From positions 4,967,706 to 5,031,705 of the forward strand of contig OX453273.1 of assembly GCA_949710005.1 (NCBI GenBank): a DNA stretch of 64,000 nt, in the 5' to 3' direction. Below are positions 53,601-60,900 of this stretch, piece by piece (within the stretch, counting starts at the first letter, position 1; the number at the start of each line of letters is the position of its first letter). Position numbers and translations under genes: made by a program. The stretch comes from Ricordea florida. Lineage: Eukaryota > Cnidaria > Anthozoa > Corallimorpharia > Ricordeidae. The notes below the pieces were generated by a model. That model did not search any database. It was not told where the DNA came from and saw nothing but the letters and a program-made list of their open reading frames with translations.

Positions 53601-56600
53601 TTTAAAAAGTTAAGCAAATGTGGTTTTAAGAATATATTGGTTCCCAAACGACAACTGGTACTATTTATTAATCTGTCAGACTATGTGATTGGTCGTTAAA
53701 GCCATAATGTTATTAACTCCTTTTACCTAAAGAAATGGTGTTATTATTCAGTTTTTGTAATACATCAGTTAGTTAGGATACATCTTGTATGTGGTTATCA
53801 AGATAAAATAGGCGGAAACCACAAGTACTTATTTGCATTTGCTTTGTCAACATCGTCTAGTGTGTCCACATCAAGCAGTGAGTCGACGTCATCAAGTGTG
53901 TCAACCTCGTCTAGTGTGTCAACATCAAGCAGTGCATCTACGTCATCAAGTGCATCCACGTCGTCTAGCGTGTCGACATCAAGCAGTGCATCGACGTCAT
54001 CAAGTGTGTCAACATCGTCTAGTGTGTCCACATCAAGCAGTGTATCAACGTCATCAAGTTATTCAAGGTAACACAACATAATACTGCTAGCTCCTTTGGC
54101 TATGTTTTCGTTTATCACTACCTATCGCACTTTTAAAAGAAACAATTTATAGGTGTCGGTCAATAGAGTTATGGAACATAGTCATTTTGCAATCAAATTT
54201 TGATATCCAACGGCTTGGTAGTTGTGTGATGTTGTAATAATTTTGACAACTTGAGTAGATTTCGTCACAAGAGTTTGCGAGTTTTGTACCGTCAGGTGGT
54301 GGTACTTATGTCTCTGTCAAAATATGTGGCTGGTTTCTTAAGCCATAATGTTATTGGCTGCTTTCACGTAAGGCAATGGTGATATTGGCTGTCAAGACTC
54401 AGTTCTTATTATTCAGTTTTTGTAGTGACATTAATTAGTTAAGATACTTGTGGTATTTGTTTACTGACATTAATTAGACAGAAGCTACAAGTATTAGCAA
54501 AAATATACATTACTACACTGTACTTATCTGCATTTGCTTTGTCAACATCGTCTTGTGTGTCCACATCAAGCAGTGTGTCGACGTCGTCAACAAGCACTTC
54601 ATCAACGTCGAGTTCTTCAAGGTACTTTAATATACCATTGCTATTTGGACGTTGTATTCAAGTCACTGGATATTTTGGTTTTTTTTTTATCAAACATAAC
54701 ATCAAGCTGATTGCAAATACTTAGTTATTGAATGTGGACTATTTAGAACATTGCTTGTGTGAGTGTATGGAGACCAAAAACTTAGGAAGACGACTAAAAG
54801 CTACAAATGTTCTAGGGTAGATTAAAAGAGTTCAAAAGACAACTTTGATTAAACTATTAAGTAGCTCTCACAACTTTTTATATCCGAGGTTAAGAATCAT
54901 ATAACTGAGGCCTGAACATCAAAACAAAAGAAAATATTTCAAGTCTACAAAAGGAAAGCTGCGGCATTCATAGCTGAAAACAAACAAAAACCATTTTAGA
55001 GCATTGTGTGATATCCCATATAGACCATTAGCGTGAGGTGACTCAACTGATGAACTGTCTTGAGCTAATAAGACAACTTAAGCTTTTCGTTGCAGCCAGG
55101 ATTCAAAAAATGTACTAAATTGAAGCACGCTTTGAAAGTCGTTTCACCTTAAAATAATACTGCTTACCTGCATTTCCTCTTTAACCATCATAATGTGAAT
55201 ATATTCTATTGTGTCCACATCCAGCAGTGCTTCAACGTCATCAAGTGTATCGACATCGTCAAGTGTGTCGACATCAAGCAGTGCATCTACATCATCAAGT
55301 GTGTCAACATCGTCTAGTGTGTCTACATCAAGCAGTGTATCAACGTCATCAAGTTATTCAAGGTAGAACAAAATAACCCTGCTAGGTGCTTAGCCTATGT
55401 TGTTCAGACACAACTACCTTATGCTCTTTTAAACGAAAGACATCTAAGTTGCTTGATTTGAGCTATCGACCATATATTTGTTGTATCTATATTTCCATTG
55501 TCCGGGAGTTGGTACATCTATAATAATGTGTTGTTCATGTTGACTATGCTTTTGAAAAGTTAAGCAAATGTGGTTTTAAGAATATATTGGTTCCCAAACG
55601 ACAACTGGTACTATTTATTAATCTGTCAGACTATGTGATTGGTCGTTAAAGCCATAATGTTATTAACTCCTTTTAACTAAAGAAATGGTGTTATTATTCA
55701 GTTTTTGTAATACATCAGTTAGTTAGGATACATCTTGTATGTGGTTATTAAGATAAAATAGACGGAAACCACAAGTACTTATTTGCATTTGCTTTGTCAA
55801 CATCGTCTAGTGTGTCCACATCAAGCAGTGTGTCGACGTCATCAAGTGTGTCAACCTCGTCTAGTGTGTCGACATCAAGCAGTGCATCTACGTCATCAAG
55901 TGCATCCACGTCGTCTAGCGTGTCGACATCAAGCAGTGCATCGACGTCATCAAGTGTGTCAAGCTCGTCTAGTGTGTCGACATCAAGCAGTGCATCTACG
56001 TCATCAAGTGCATCCACATCGTCTAGCGTGTCGACATCAAGCAGTGCATCGACGTCATCAAGTGTGTCAACATCGTCTAGTGTGTCCACATCAAGCAGTG
56101 TATCAACGTCATCAAGTTATTCAAGGTAACACAACATAATATTGCTAGCTCCTTTGGCTATGTTTTTGTTTATTACTACCTGTTGCGCTTTTAAAAGAAA
56201 CAATTTATAGGTGTCGGTCAATAGAGTTTTTTACAATAACTGAGCGAATTCTCGCGCGCTTATTGGCTAATTTTTATCATCAAAAAGAGTACAGACACAT
56301 AAAATTTTAATTTATGCAAGGTGTTTTTTTGCGTGATGAGTGAGCTGTCAAACAGTCAGTTTTTTACCCAATTGAATTATATTACGTGTTGTCACAAGCC
56401 AATGAGAAGGCAAGAAAAGTTATTGAGAATAGTTGCGCCCTGATTGCGTCAATTTAAATAAAATTCAGCATTTTTCGAGTTTACTTGCTGTTTACTTGCG
56501 TTTTATTTTCATTTAAGTCTTCATTTGACCTTTTTCGCGTTTTGTTATTGTAAAAAACAAATTGACGTCAGTTTTTTATGCGTTGTAGATCCACGAGCCG

Positions 56601-57122
56601 ATAGGCGAGTGGATCTACAACAAACTTTGACAATGTTATGACGCAATTTATCATCAATAAGAGGACAGACGCATAAAAAACGGACGTCAATTTGTTAAAT
56701 GGAACATAGTCATTTTGCATTCAATTTTGATTTCCAACGGCTTGGCAGTTCTGTAATGATGTAATACTTTTGACAACTTGAGTAAATTTCATTACAAGAG
56801 TTTGTGTGTTTCGCAACGTCAGGTGGTGGTATTTATGTCTCTGTCAAAATATGTTGCTGGTGGCTTAAGCCATAATGTTATTGGTTGCTTTTACGTAAAG
56901 CAATGATGATATTGGCTGTCAAGACTTCGTTGTCATTATTGAGTTTTTGTAATAACATCATTTAGTTAGGATACCTCTTTTATGTTTTTATTAACATTAA
57001 ACAGACGGAAGCCACAAATACTTATCGGCATTTGCTTTGTCAACATCGTCTAGTGTGTCGACATCAAGCAGTTTGTCTACGTCATCAAGTGTGTCAACCT
57101 CGTCTAGTGTGTCCACTTTAAG
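8570..57122 (+). CDS. Giant secreted Ser/Thr-rich (mucin-like) repeat protein gene, spliced, 3' end unresolved
   Basis: Proposed gene model with 72 visible exons: signal-peptide exon 8570-8649, exon 2 9164-9262, exon 3 9425-9787, a C exon 10514-10648, then 22 A-B-C units from 11097, a final A exon 55811-56125 and A' 57054-57122. Every junction is phase 2 (AG at the donor side, the third codon base at the acceptor side), so exon lengths after the first are all multiples of 3. Adding the exons gives 11477 nt, about 3825 codons. The product would be a signal peptide, a short Ser/Thr/Arg linker, and thousands of residues of STSSSV/A repeats with almost no Cys, Pro, aromatic or charged residues. 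That composition suits an extracellular O-glycosylated polymer; the role is inferred from composition only. No terminal exon, GPI signal or adhesive domain is visible. Alternatives: a silk- or glue-like protein, or a partly non-functional array. The exon calls rest on splice motifs and phase, without transcripts. Confidence 0.6.
8650..9163 (+). other. Intron 1 of the repeat gene
   Basis: 514 bp from GTAAAT to TTTCAG. It contains two curious open stretches. One, about 8718-8880 in the frame starting at 8736, reads GRLLRRGRVLLKLPSDN and ends in YKRWK-stop. The other is an ATG at 8828 opening MAVTIVFLTTFSISAG, which stays open to 9121. Neither has splice phases compatible with the phase-2 exon series, so I treat both as intronic. 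A phase-2 reading from the acceptor at 8734 gives a short SRSTSSSW stretch and then a stop, possibly a dead Ser/Thr exon. Confidence 0.55.
9164..9262 (+). CDS. Exon 2, unique Ser/Thr/Arg-rich linker
   Basis: A 99-nt exon with the best acceptor in the region (pyrimidine-rich TTATCTTTCAG, exon starting CCTCACACC) and a classic donor (GTCCAG|GTGAGC). It is phase 2 at both ends. It encodes about 33 residues, beginning LTPFQPQTVSRASTRVTSS and continuing with SRPSSGI and LTLSS. It is non-repetitive and contains the only Pro, Gln and Arg of note in the predicted mature N-terminus. In the model it follows the signal peptide directly, so it would hold the cleavage site and the mature N-terminus. It is preserved unchanged at 58431-58529. 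I do not recognise a domain. Confidence 0.65.
9425..9787 (+). CDS. Exon 3, divergent Ser/Thr exon occupying the exon B position
   Basis: A 363-nt exon (366 if the first of two tandem CAG/GAG acceptors at 9421 is used). It opens ARTTTTSTSSSLSSVTSSSS, then has three copies of a 54-bp repeat starting at 9504, 9558 and 9612 that encode STSSSVSTTSSTSSTSSV-type 18-mers. A short TTTTTTSSSS-like stretch follows, and the exon ends in SSYS before the donor CAAG|GTACTA at 9788. The last 60 bases resemble exons B and C. The following intron, from about 10128, is homologous to the ordinary B-to-C intron, so this is a long, diverged version of exon B in the founding unit. The 54-bp period matches that of exon A although the sequence has diverged. 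Confidence 0.65.
9788..10513 (+). other. Intron between exon 3 and the first C exon
   Basis: The first 340 bp are unique to the two gene starts. From about 10128 (CTTAGTTACTGAACTAGGAC) it is a diverged form of the B-to-C intron (CTTAGTTATTGAATGTGGAC in ordinary units). I see no gene or element in it. The same applies to 59055-59780. Confidence 0.65.
10514..10648 (+). CDS. First C exon of the central gene
   Basis: A standard 135-nt C exon (45 residues) entered at CCAGCAG|TGC with a tandem acceptor three bases upstream, and left at CAAG|GTACC. One AGC codon is AGT here (silent). The preceding intron ends in an unusual ATTATATATTATATTATATATTC stretch instead of the usual CTTTAACCATCATAATG lead-in, a difference shared only with the copy at 59781-59915. 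Confidence 0.65.
11097..13154 (+). repeat. Array unit 5 (2058 bp): exons A, B, C
   Basis: A 11097-11411, B 11918-11965, C 12572-12706. An AGC to AGA change near 11389 puts one Arg in the last block of A, shared with 60364-60678 and so older than the 49-kb duplication. It also has GTATCGAGACC after exon B, a marker shared with units 16, 18 and 20. Confidence 0.85.
13155..15205 (+). repeat. Array unit 6 (2051 bp): exons A, B, C
   Basis: A 13155-13469, B 13976-14023, C 14623-14757. Carries CCTTCTGCTATGTTTTAC after exon A and a 7-bp deletion (TATATCAAAAATC, about 14280) in the B-to-C intron, both shared with unit 19. Confidence 0.85.
15206..17155 (+). repeat. Array unit 7 (1950 bp, short A form)
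   Basis: A 15206-15412 (69 residues), B 15919-15966, C 16573-16707. After C it has ACAAGTACCTTGTGCAC instead of ACAACTACCTTATGCAC, a marker of a subfamily (units 7, 8, 10, 11, 14, 16, 22). Confidence 0.85.
17156..19213 (+). repeat. Array unit 8 (2058 bp): exons A, B, C
   Basis: A 17156-17470, B 17977-18024, C 18631-18765. First of five consecutive intervals of exactly 2058 bp, and close to a consensus unit. Confidence 0.87.
17471..19213 (+). other. Representative intron set of the array (unit 8)
   Basis: A-to-B intron 17471-17976, B-to-C intron 18025-18630, C-to-A intron 18766-19213. The A-to-B and C-to-A introns are recognisably paralogous (shared CATTTGCTTTGTCAACATCGTC at the 3' end, GCAATGG/AAATGGTG-type blocks, TTAATTAG/TCAGTTAG). 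The B-to-C intron shares only a faint 3' end (CTTACCTGCATTTCCTCTTT). A variable poly-T run of 8-11 bases follows exon B. No RNA gene or ORF is seen, and the other units carry the same introns. Confidence 0.65.
19214..21271 (+). repeat. Array unit 9 (2058 bp): exons A, B, C
   Basis: A 19214-19528, B 20035-20082, C 20689-20823. The C donor is GTAGAAC. Confidence 0.87.
21272..23329 (+). repeat. Array unit 10 (2058 bp): exons A, B, C
   Basis: A 21272-21586, B 22093-22140, C 22747-22881. The lead-in to B reads CATTTTCTTTG instead of CATTTGCTTTG. The post-B intron has TGTATTTAAG, which adds an early stop to the unspliced frame. Both marks recur in units 14 and 22. Confidence 0.87.
23330..25387 (+). 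repeat. Array unit 11 (2058 bp): exons A, B, C
   Basis: A 23330-23644, B 24151-24198, C 24805-24939. The C lead-in is CCACCTCCAGCAG, the only such variant seen. Confidence 0.87.
25388..27445 (+). repeat. Array unit 12 (2058 bp): exons A, B, C
   Basis: A 25388-25702, B 26209-26256, C 26863-26997 with donor GTAGAAC. Confidence 0.87.
27446..29502 (+). repeat. Array unit 13 (2057 bp): exons A, B, C
   Basis: A 27446-27760, B 28267-28314, C 28921-29055. One base is missing in the C-to-A intron (TTTTTGTAAACATCAG near 29400). The C donor is GTAGAAC. Confidence 0.87.
29503..31560 (+). repeat. Array unit 14 (2058 bp): exons A, B, C
   Basis: A 29503-29817, B 30324-30371, C 30978-31112. Shares the unit 10 marks around B and the TTGTGTATGTTG mark after C, but enters C through ATTCTATTGTG as units 3, 16 and 26 do. 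It is a mosaic of subfamilies. Confidence 0.87.
31561..33615 (+). repeat. Array unit 15 (2055 bp): exons A, B, C; first half of a 4-kb dimer
   Basis: A 31561-31875, B 32382-32429, C 33033-33167. Diagnostic GAACGTGGATTTTTTAG plus an ACTGAC insertion after B (about 32540), and the 7-bp TATATCAAAAATC deletion. Confidence 0.87.
33616..35565 (+). repeat. Array unit 16 (1950 bp, short A form)
   Basis: A 33616-33822, B 34329-34376, C 34983-35117. Carries GTATCGAGACC after B. Its C region matches unit 14 rather than unit 18, which suggests a conversion tract. Confidence 0.87.
35566..37620 (+). repeat. Array unit 17 (2055 bp): exons A, B, C
   Basis: A 35566-35880, B 36387-36434, C 37038-37172. Carries the same diagnostic changes as unit 15, exactly 4005 bp away. 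Confidence 0.87.
37621..39570 (+). repeat. Array unit 18 (1950 bp, short A form)
   Basis: A 37621-37827, B 38334-38381, C 38988-39122. GTCCTCAGAC after C is shared with units 5 and 20. Confidence 0.87.
39571..41620 (+). repeat. Array unit 19 (2050 bp): exons A, B, C
   Basis: A 39571-39885, B 40392-40439, C 41038-41172. Shares CCTTCTGCTATGTTTTAC and the 7-bp intron deletion with unit 6. One A is missing in the run before TGTACTAAATTG. Confidence 0.87.
41621..43570 (+). repeat. Array unit 20 (1950 bp, short A form)
   Basis: A 41621-41827, B 42334-42381, C 42988-43122. Third short member of the alternating long/short series. Confidence 0.87.
43571..45628 (+). repeat. Array unit 21 (2058 bp): exons A, B, C
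   Basis: A 43571-43885 (donor context GTAACGCAAC, the only such variant), B 44392-44439, C 45046-45180 with donor GTAGAAC. Confidence 0.87.
45629..47686 (+). repeat. Array unit 22 (2058 bp): exons A, B, C
   Basis: A 45629-45943, B 46450-46497, C 47104-47238. Shares the unit 10 and 14 changes around exon B. Confidence 0.87.
47687..49744 (+). repeat. Array unit 23 (2058 bp): exons A, B, C
   Basis: A 47687-48001, B 48508-48555, C 49162-49296. GGCTTCTTTTACG in the A-to-B intron is shared with the last unit at 63030; the C donor is GTAGAAC. Confidence 0.87.
49745..51802 (+). repeat. Array unit 24 (2058 bp): exons A, B, C
   Basis: A 49745-50059, B 50566-50613, C 51220-51354. GAGTTTTTTACCG in the A-to-B intron is shared only with unit 25, marking a recent adjacent duplication. 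Confidence 0.87.
51803..53860 (+). repeat. Array unit 25 (2058 bp): exons A, B, C
   Basis: A 51803-52117, B 52624-52671, C 53278-53412. Within its C-to-A intron the sequence switches to the type seen at 4.3 kb (TTTTAAAAAGTT near 53600), which marks the left edge of the long duplicated block. Confidence 0.87.
53861..55810 (+). repeat. Array unit 26 (1950 bp, short A form)
   Basis: A 53861-54067, B 54574-54621, C 55228-55362. One GTG is GAG near 53880, placing a rare Glu in the repeat. It is the counterpart of unit 3. Confidence 0.87.
55811..56125 (+). CDS. Last full A exon of the central gene
   Basis: 315 nt, 105 residues, entered at GTCTAG|TGTG and left at TTCAAG|GTAAC. It is followed by the intron holding the foldback element and exon A', not by a B exon. 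It is 108 bp shorter than its counterpart at 6533-6955. Confidence 0.68.
56229..56698. mobile_element. Foldback/MITE-like insertion (second copy)
   Basis: Same element, same integration point, offset 49170 bp, with two single-base differences noticed (near 56323 and 56558). Its 13-bp arms are at 56582-56594 and 56609-56621. The shared site shows that it was inherited through the segmental duplication and did not insert independently. Confidence 0.6.
57054..57122 (+). CDS. Exon A' (second copy), last visible exon of the central gene
   Basis: Same 69-nt exon as 7884-7952, offset 49170 bp, with no base change seen. In the central gene model it is the 72nd exon. Nothing between it and the next signal-peptide exon at 57837 looks like a normal last exon. 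Confidence 0.55.
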
Positions 57123-57243
57123 GTAACACAACATAATACTTCTAGCTACTTTGCCTATGTTTTCGTTTATTACTACCTATTCACTACTTCTATCCATGGG
57201 ACTTTGAGAATAGACTGTTTTTGATCGTGGTGCATCGAGATTG

Positions 57244-57244
<1 letters not shown>

Positions 57245-57277
<33 letters not shown>
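57245..57277. repeat. TA microsatellite (second copy)
   Basis: 33 bp, 6 bp longer than the first copy. Confidence 0.9.
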
Positions 57278-57279
<2 letters not shown>

Positions 57280-57280
<1 letters not shown>

Positions 57281-57401
57281 GGAGAAAAAAACATACAAAG
57301 AAACTACACGTTTATTTCAAGAAGCCTGTTTCGTGGTTGCCCACTCGTCATGGGATTTGTTGGGATAAACGTGTAGTTTTTTTTTGTGTTTTTTTTTCTC
57401 C
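57280..57401 (-). mobile_element. Inverted-repeat element remnant with hammerhead-like core (second copy)
   Basis: Arms at 57301-57315 and 57365-57379, core at 57328-57350, identical to the first copy. It is inherited with the duplicated block. Confidence 0.4.
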
Positions 57402-57467
57402 CTCAATGACTACTTCGCTCTACGTTCACGTATTGAGCACTGTTTTACGATTAATCAACTTTTACAC

Positions 57468-57469
<2 letters not shown>

Positions 57470-57513
<44 letters not shown>

Positions 57514-57561
57514 CATACGTACATACATACATACATACATATATATATACTATATATATAC

Positions 57562-57614
<53 letters not shown>
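57470..57614. repeat. Expanded compound TA/AC/ACAT/TG microsatellite
   Basis: Counterpart of 8301-8347 but about 91 bp longer, with added AC and ACAT runs. With the neighbouring TA tract it explains the change in offset between the two gene copies from 49170 to 49267 bp. Confidence 0.9.
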
Positions 57615-57616
<2 letters not shown>

Positions 57617-57836
57617 TTAGATTTGTTTGAAATAGAACTTGTTGCAATATTTAACAATTATTATCGAAATTCGAGTTAGCTAGTGGCATTATCTATATGT
57701 CTATAGATCTTTTTATTTATCTATCTATCTATCCATCTATAAGATGTATATTACATTTCTAACAATACTTTTTACCGGCATTGAAGAGAATAATTGTTTT
57801 TCAAAGCAACCTAAGTAGGGAGCTTGAGAAAACACG

Positions 57837-57916
57837 ATGACGATGCGGAGGACGACAAAAACGTTGAAAACTGGCAGTTGGATCTTTTTACTTTGTTTCC
57901 TCATGTTTTTCAAATG
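57837..57916 (+). CDS. First coding exon with signal peptide (second copy)
   Basis: Offset 49267 bp from 8570-8649 and identical, including the upstream in-frame TGA and the AAATG|GTAAAT donor. Conservation of start, hydrophobic core and splice site in both copies is weak support for function, because the flanking non-coding DNA is also nearly identical. Confidence 0.6.
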
Positions 57917-60900
57917 GTAAATATCTCAATTGTTACTGTTCGAATCAAGTTCAGAATTTTACAGGAAAATTTTGCCGTTTAACAATTGCCTCCTCCAGAC
58001 GTTTTGTGCCGTCTAGGTCGACTTCTTCGTCGTGGTCGTGTTTTGCTTAAACTTCCCAGTGACAACTCTCGGCAACAGCGTAAAGCGAGAATTGATGGCG
58101 GTAACTATTGTTTTCCTGACGACATTCAGTATAAGCGCTGGAAATAAAATCAGAAGTGAGATCAAAATAAATGCTTATTTTGCAGGTAAAGTATATTCAA
58201 ACAAACGAAGCAGTCTTCACGGTCCATTGATCCGTTATAAAGTACTTAGGAGGTTTCAAGAGGACGTGTTTCCCCTTTCCTTCGTTTGTGCTCTCATCAC
58301 CTCCTGCTCCGTTTATAACAGAACAGAGCACAGTGGAGGCTTCTTTATTTGTTACCTAAAGATAGTCACATTGCAAAATGATACTTAATCATCAATATGG
58401 CAAGAAACAACTTACACAATTATCTTTCAGCCTCACACCTTTTCAACCGCAAACAGTGTCCAGAGCTTCAACAAGGGTTACTTCGTCAAGACGTCCATCA
58501 TCAGGAATCATCTTGACCCTATCGTCCAGGTGAGCTAGACAGAAAAGAATGCTCCAGTAAAACAATCTAACACGACAGCAAATTCAACAATTCATACCAA
58601 TATTTCTTAGTAACAAACATATATTTAACTTTTCAAAGTTGTCAAGTGTGTCATGTCGGCATAAATAACTACGTTTTTATAATCCGAGCAGTGCAAGGAC
58701 GACGACAACATCAACTTCATCATCGTTATCCAGTGTGACTTCATCAAGCAGCCCGTCATCATCTTCGATATCTACATCAAGCAGTGTATCGACGACATCA
58801 AGTACGTCATCAACATCCAGTGTGTCTACATCAAGCAGTGTATCGACGACATCAAGTACGTCATCAACATCCAGTTTGTCTACGTCAACCAGTATATCGA
58901 CGACATCAAGTACGTCATCAACATCAAGTGTCTCTGCAACAACCACAACGACCACATCAAGTTCTTCGTTGTCACCGTCAATATCATCAACTGTTACAAC
59001 GTTTTCAAGTGTGTCCACATCAAGCAGTGCGTCGACGTCGTCAAGTTATTCAAGGTACTACACTTGAATCTCGCTTTCTCGAACTCGGTTTTCTAGAACC
59101 CCTCACAAACAAACAAACACTGTCACGAATTATACAAAATGTAAGACAGTACATCATGTTAATGAGTAATGGATTTCGTTAAAGTTAACCGTGACTCGCT
59201 TATCTCAAAACCCCGCTATCTGGAGCTATTTTAAGGTTTCTCTTGTAAGCTCAATATAGTGGCTTGAACTATACAATATGATTTTTCTGCGCCTAAATGA
59301 TAATATTGTACTAGTTGACTTTAAAGTTAACTTAGTTGCCGGAATTAATGTATAAAACGTCACGAATTTATAATACCAATTTAATTCCAAAGACTTAGTT
59401 ACTGAACTAGGACTATTTAGAATATTGCTTGTGTGTGTATTAACACGAAAAACTCAGGAACACGAGTAAAAGCTACAAATGTTAGGGTAGGTTTTAAAGA
59501 GCTCTAAAAACAACTTTGATTAAACTATTAAGAAGCTGTTACAACTTTTTACATCCGAGGTTAAAAATCATATAAAAAGTCTTGACAACCCAAAATTAAA
59601 AGTATAAGAAAAGAGAAGCTTAGGCATGCATAGCTGAAAAGAAAGCCACGGACACTTAAGGAACTGCGTGGTATGCCACTTGACTATCAGCGTGAGGTGA
59701 CTCTACTGATTAAATGTCTTGAGGTATAAAGACAACATTATATATTATATTATATATTCTTGTGTGTCCACATCCAGCAGTGCTTCAACGTCATCAAGTG
59801 TATCGACATCGTCAAGTGTGTCGACATCAAGCAGTGCATCTACATCATCAAGTGTGTCAACATCGTCTAGTGTGTCTACATCAAGTAGTGTATCAACGTC
59901 ATCAAGTTATTCAAGGTACCACAAAATAACCCTGCTAGGTGCTTAGCCATATGTCGTCAGACACAACTACCTTATGCACTTTTAAACGAAAGACATCTAA
60001 GTTGCTTGATTTGAGCTATCGACCATAGATTTGTTGTATCTATATTTCCATTGTCCGGGAGTTGGTACATCTATAATAATGTGTTGTTCATGTTGACTAT
60101 GGTTTTGAAAAGTTAAGCAAATGTGGTTTTAAGAATATATTGGTTCCCAAACGACAACTGGTACTATTTATTAATCTGTCAGACTATGTGATTGGTCGTT
60201 AAAGCCATAATGTTATTAACTCCTTTTACCTAAAGAAATGGTGTTATTATTCAGTTTTTGTAATACATCAGTTAGTTAGGATACATCTTGTATGTGGTTA
60301 TTAAGATAAAATAGGCGGAAACCACAAGTACTTATTTGCATTTGCTTTGTCAACATCGTCTAGTGTGTCCACATCAAGCAGTGTGTCGACGTCATCAAGT
60401 GTGTCAACCTCGTCTAGTGTGTCGACATCAAGCAGTGCATCTACGTCATCAAGTGCATCCACGTCGTCTAGCGTGTCGACATCAAGCAGTGCATCGACGT
60501 CATCAAGTGTGTCAAGCTCGTCTAGTGTGTCGACATCAAGCAGTGCATCTACGTCATCAAGTGCATCCACATCGTCTAGCGTGTCGACATCAAGCAGTGC
60601 ATCGACGTCATCAAGTGTGTCAACATCGTCTAGTGTGTCCACATCAAGAAGTGTATCAACGTCATCAAGTTATTCAAGGTAACACAACATAATACTGCTA
60701 GCTCCTTTGGCTATGTTTTCGTTTATCACTACCTATCGCACTTTTAAAAGAAACAATTTATAGGTGTCGGTCAATAGAGTTATGGAACATAGTCATTTTG
60801 CAATCAAATTTTGATATCCAACGGCTTGGTAGTTGTGTAATGTTGTAATAATTTTGACAACTTGAGTAGATTTCGTCACAAGAGTTTGCGAGTTTTGTAC

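Larger units (their letters stand above)
53550..60850. repeat. Long duplicated block, copy 2
   Basis: Partner of 4300-11600; offset 49.17 to 49.28 kb depending on the intervening length changes. Confidence 0.75.
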
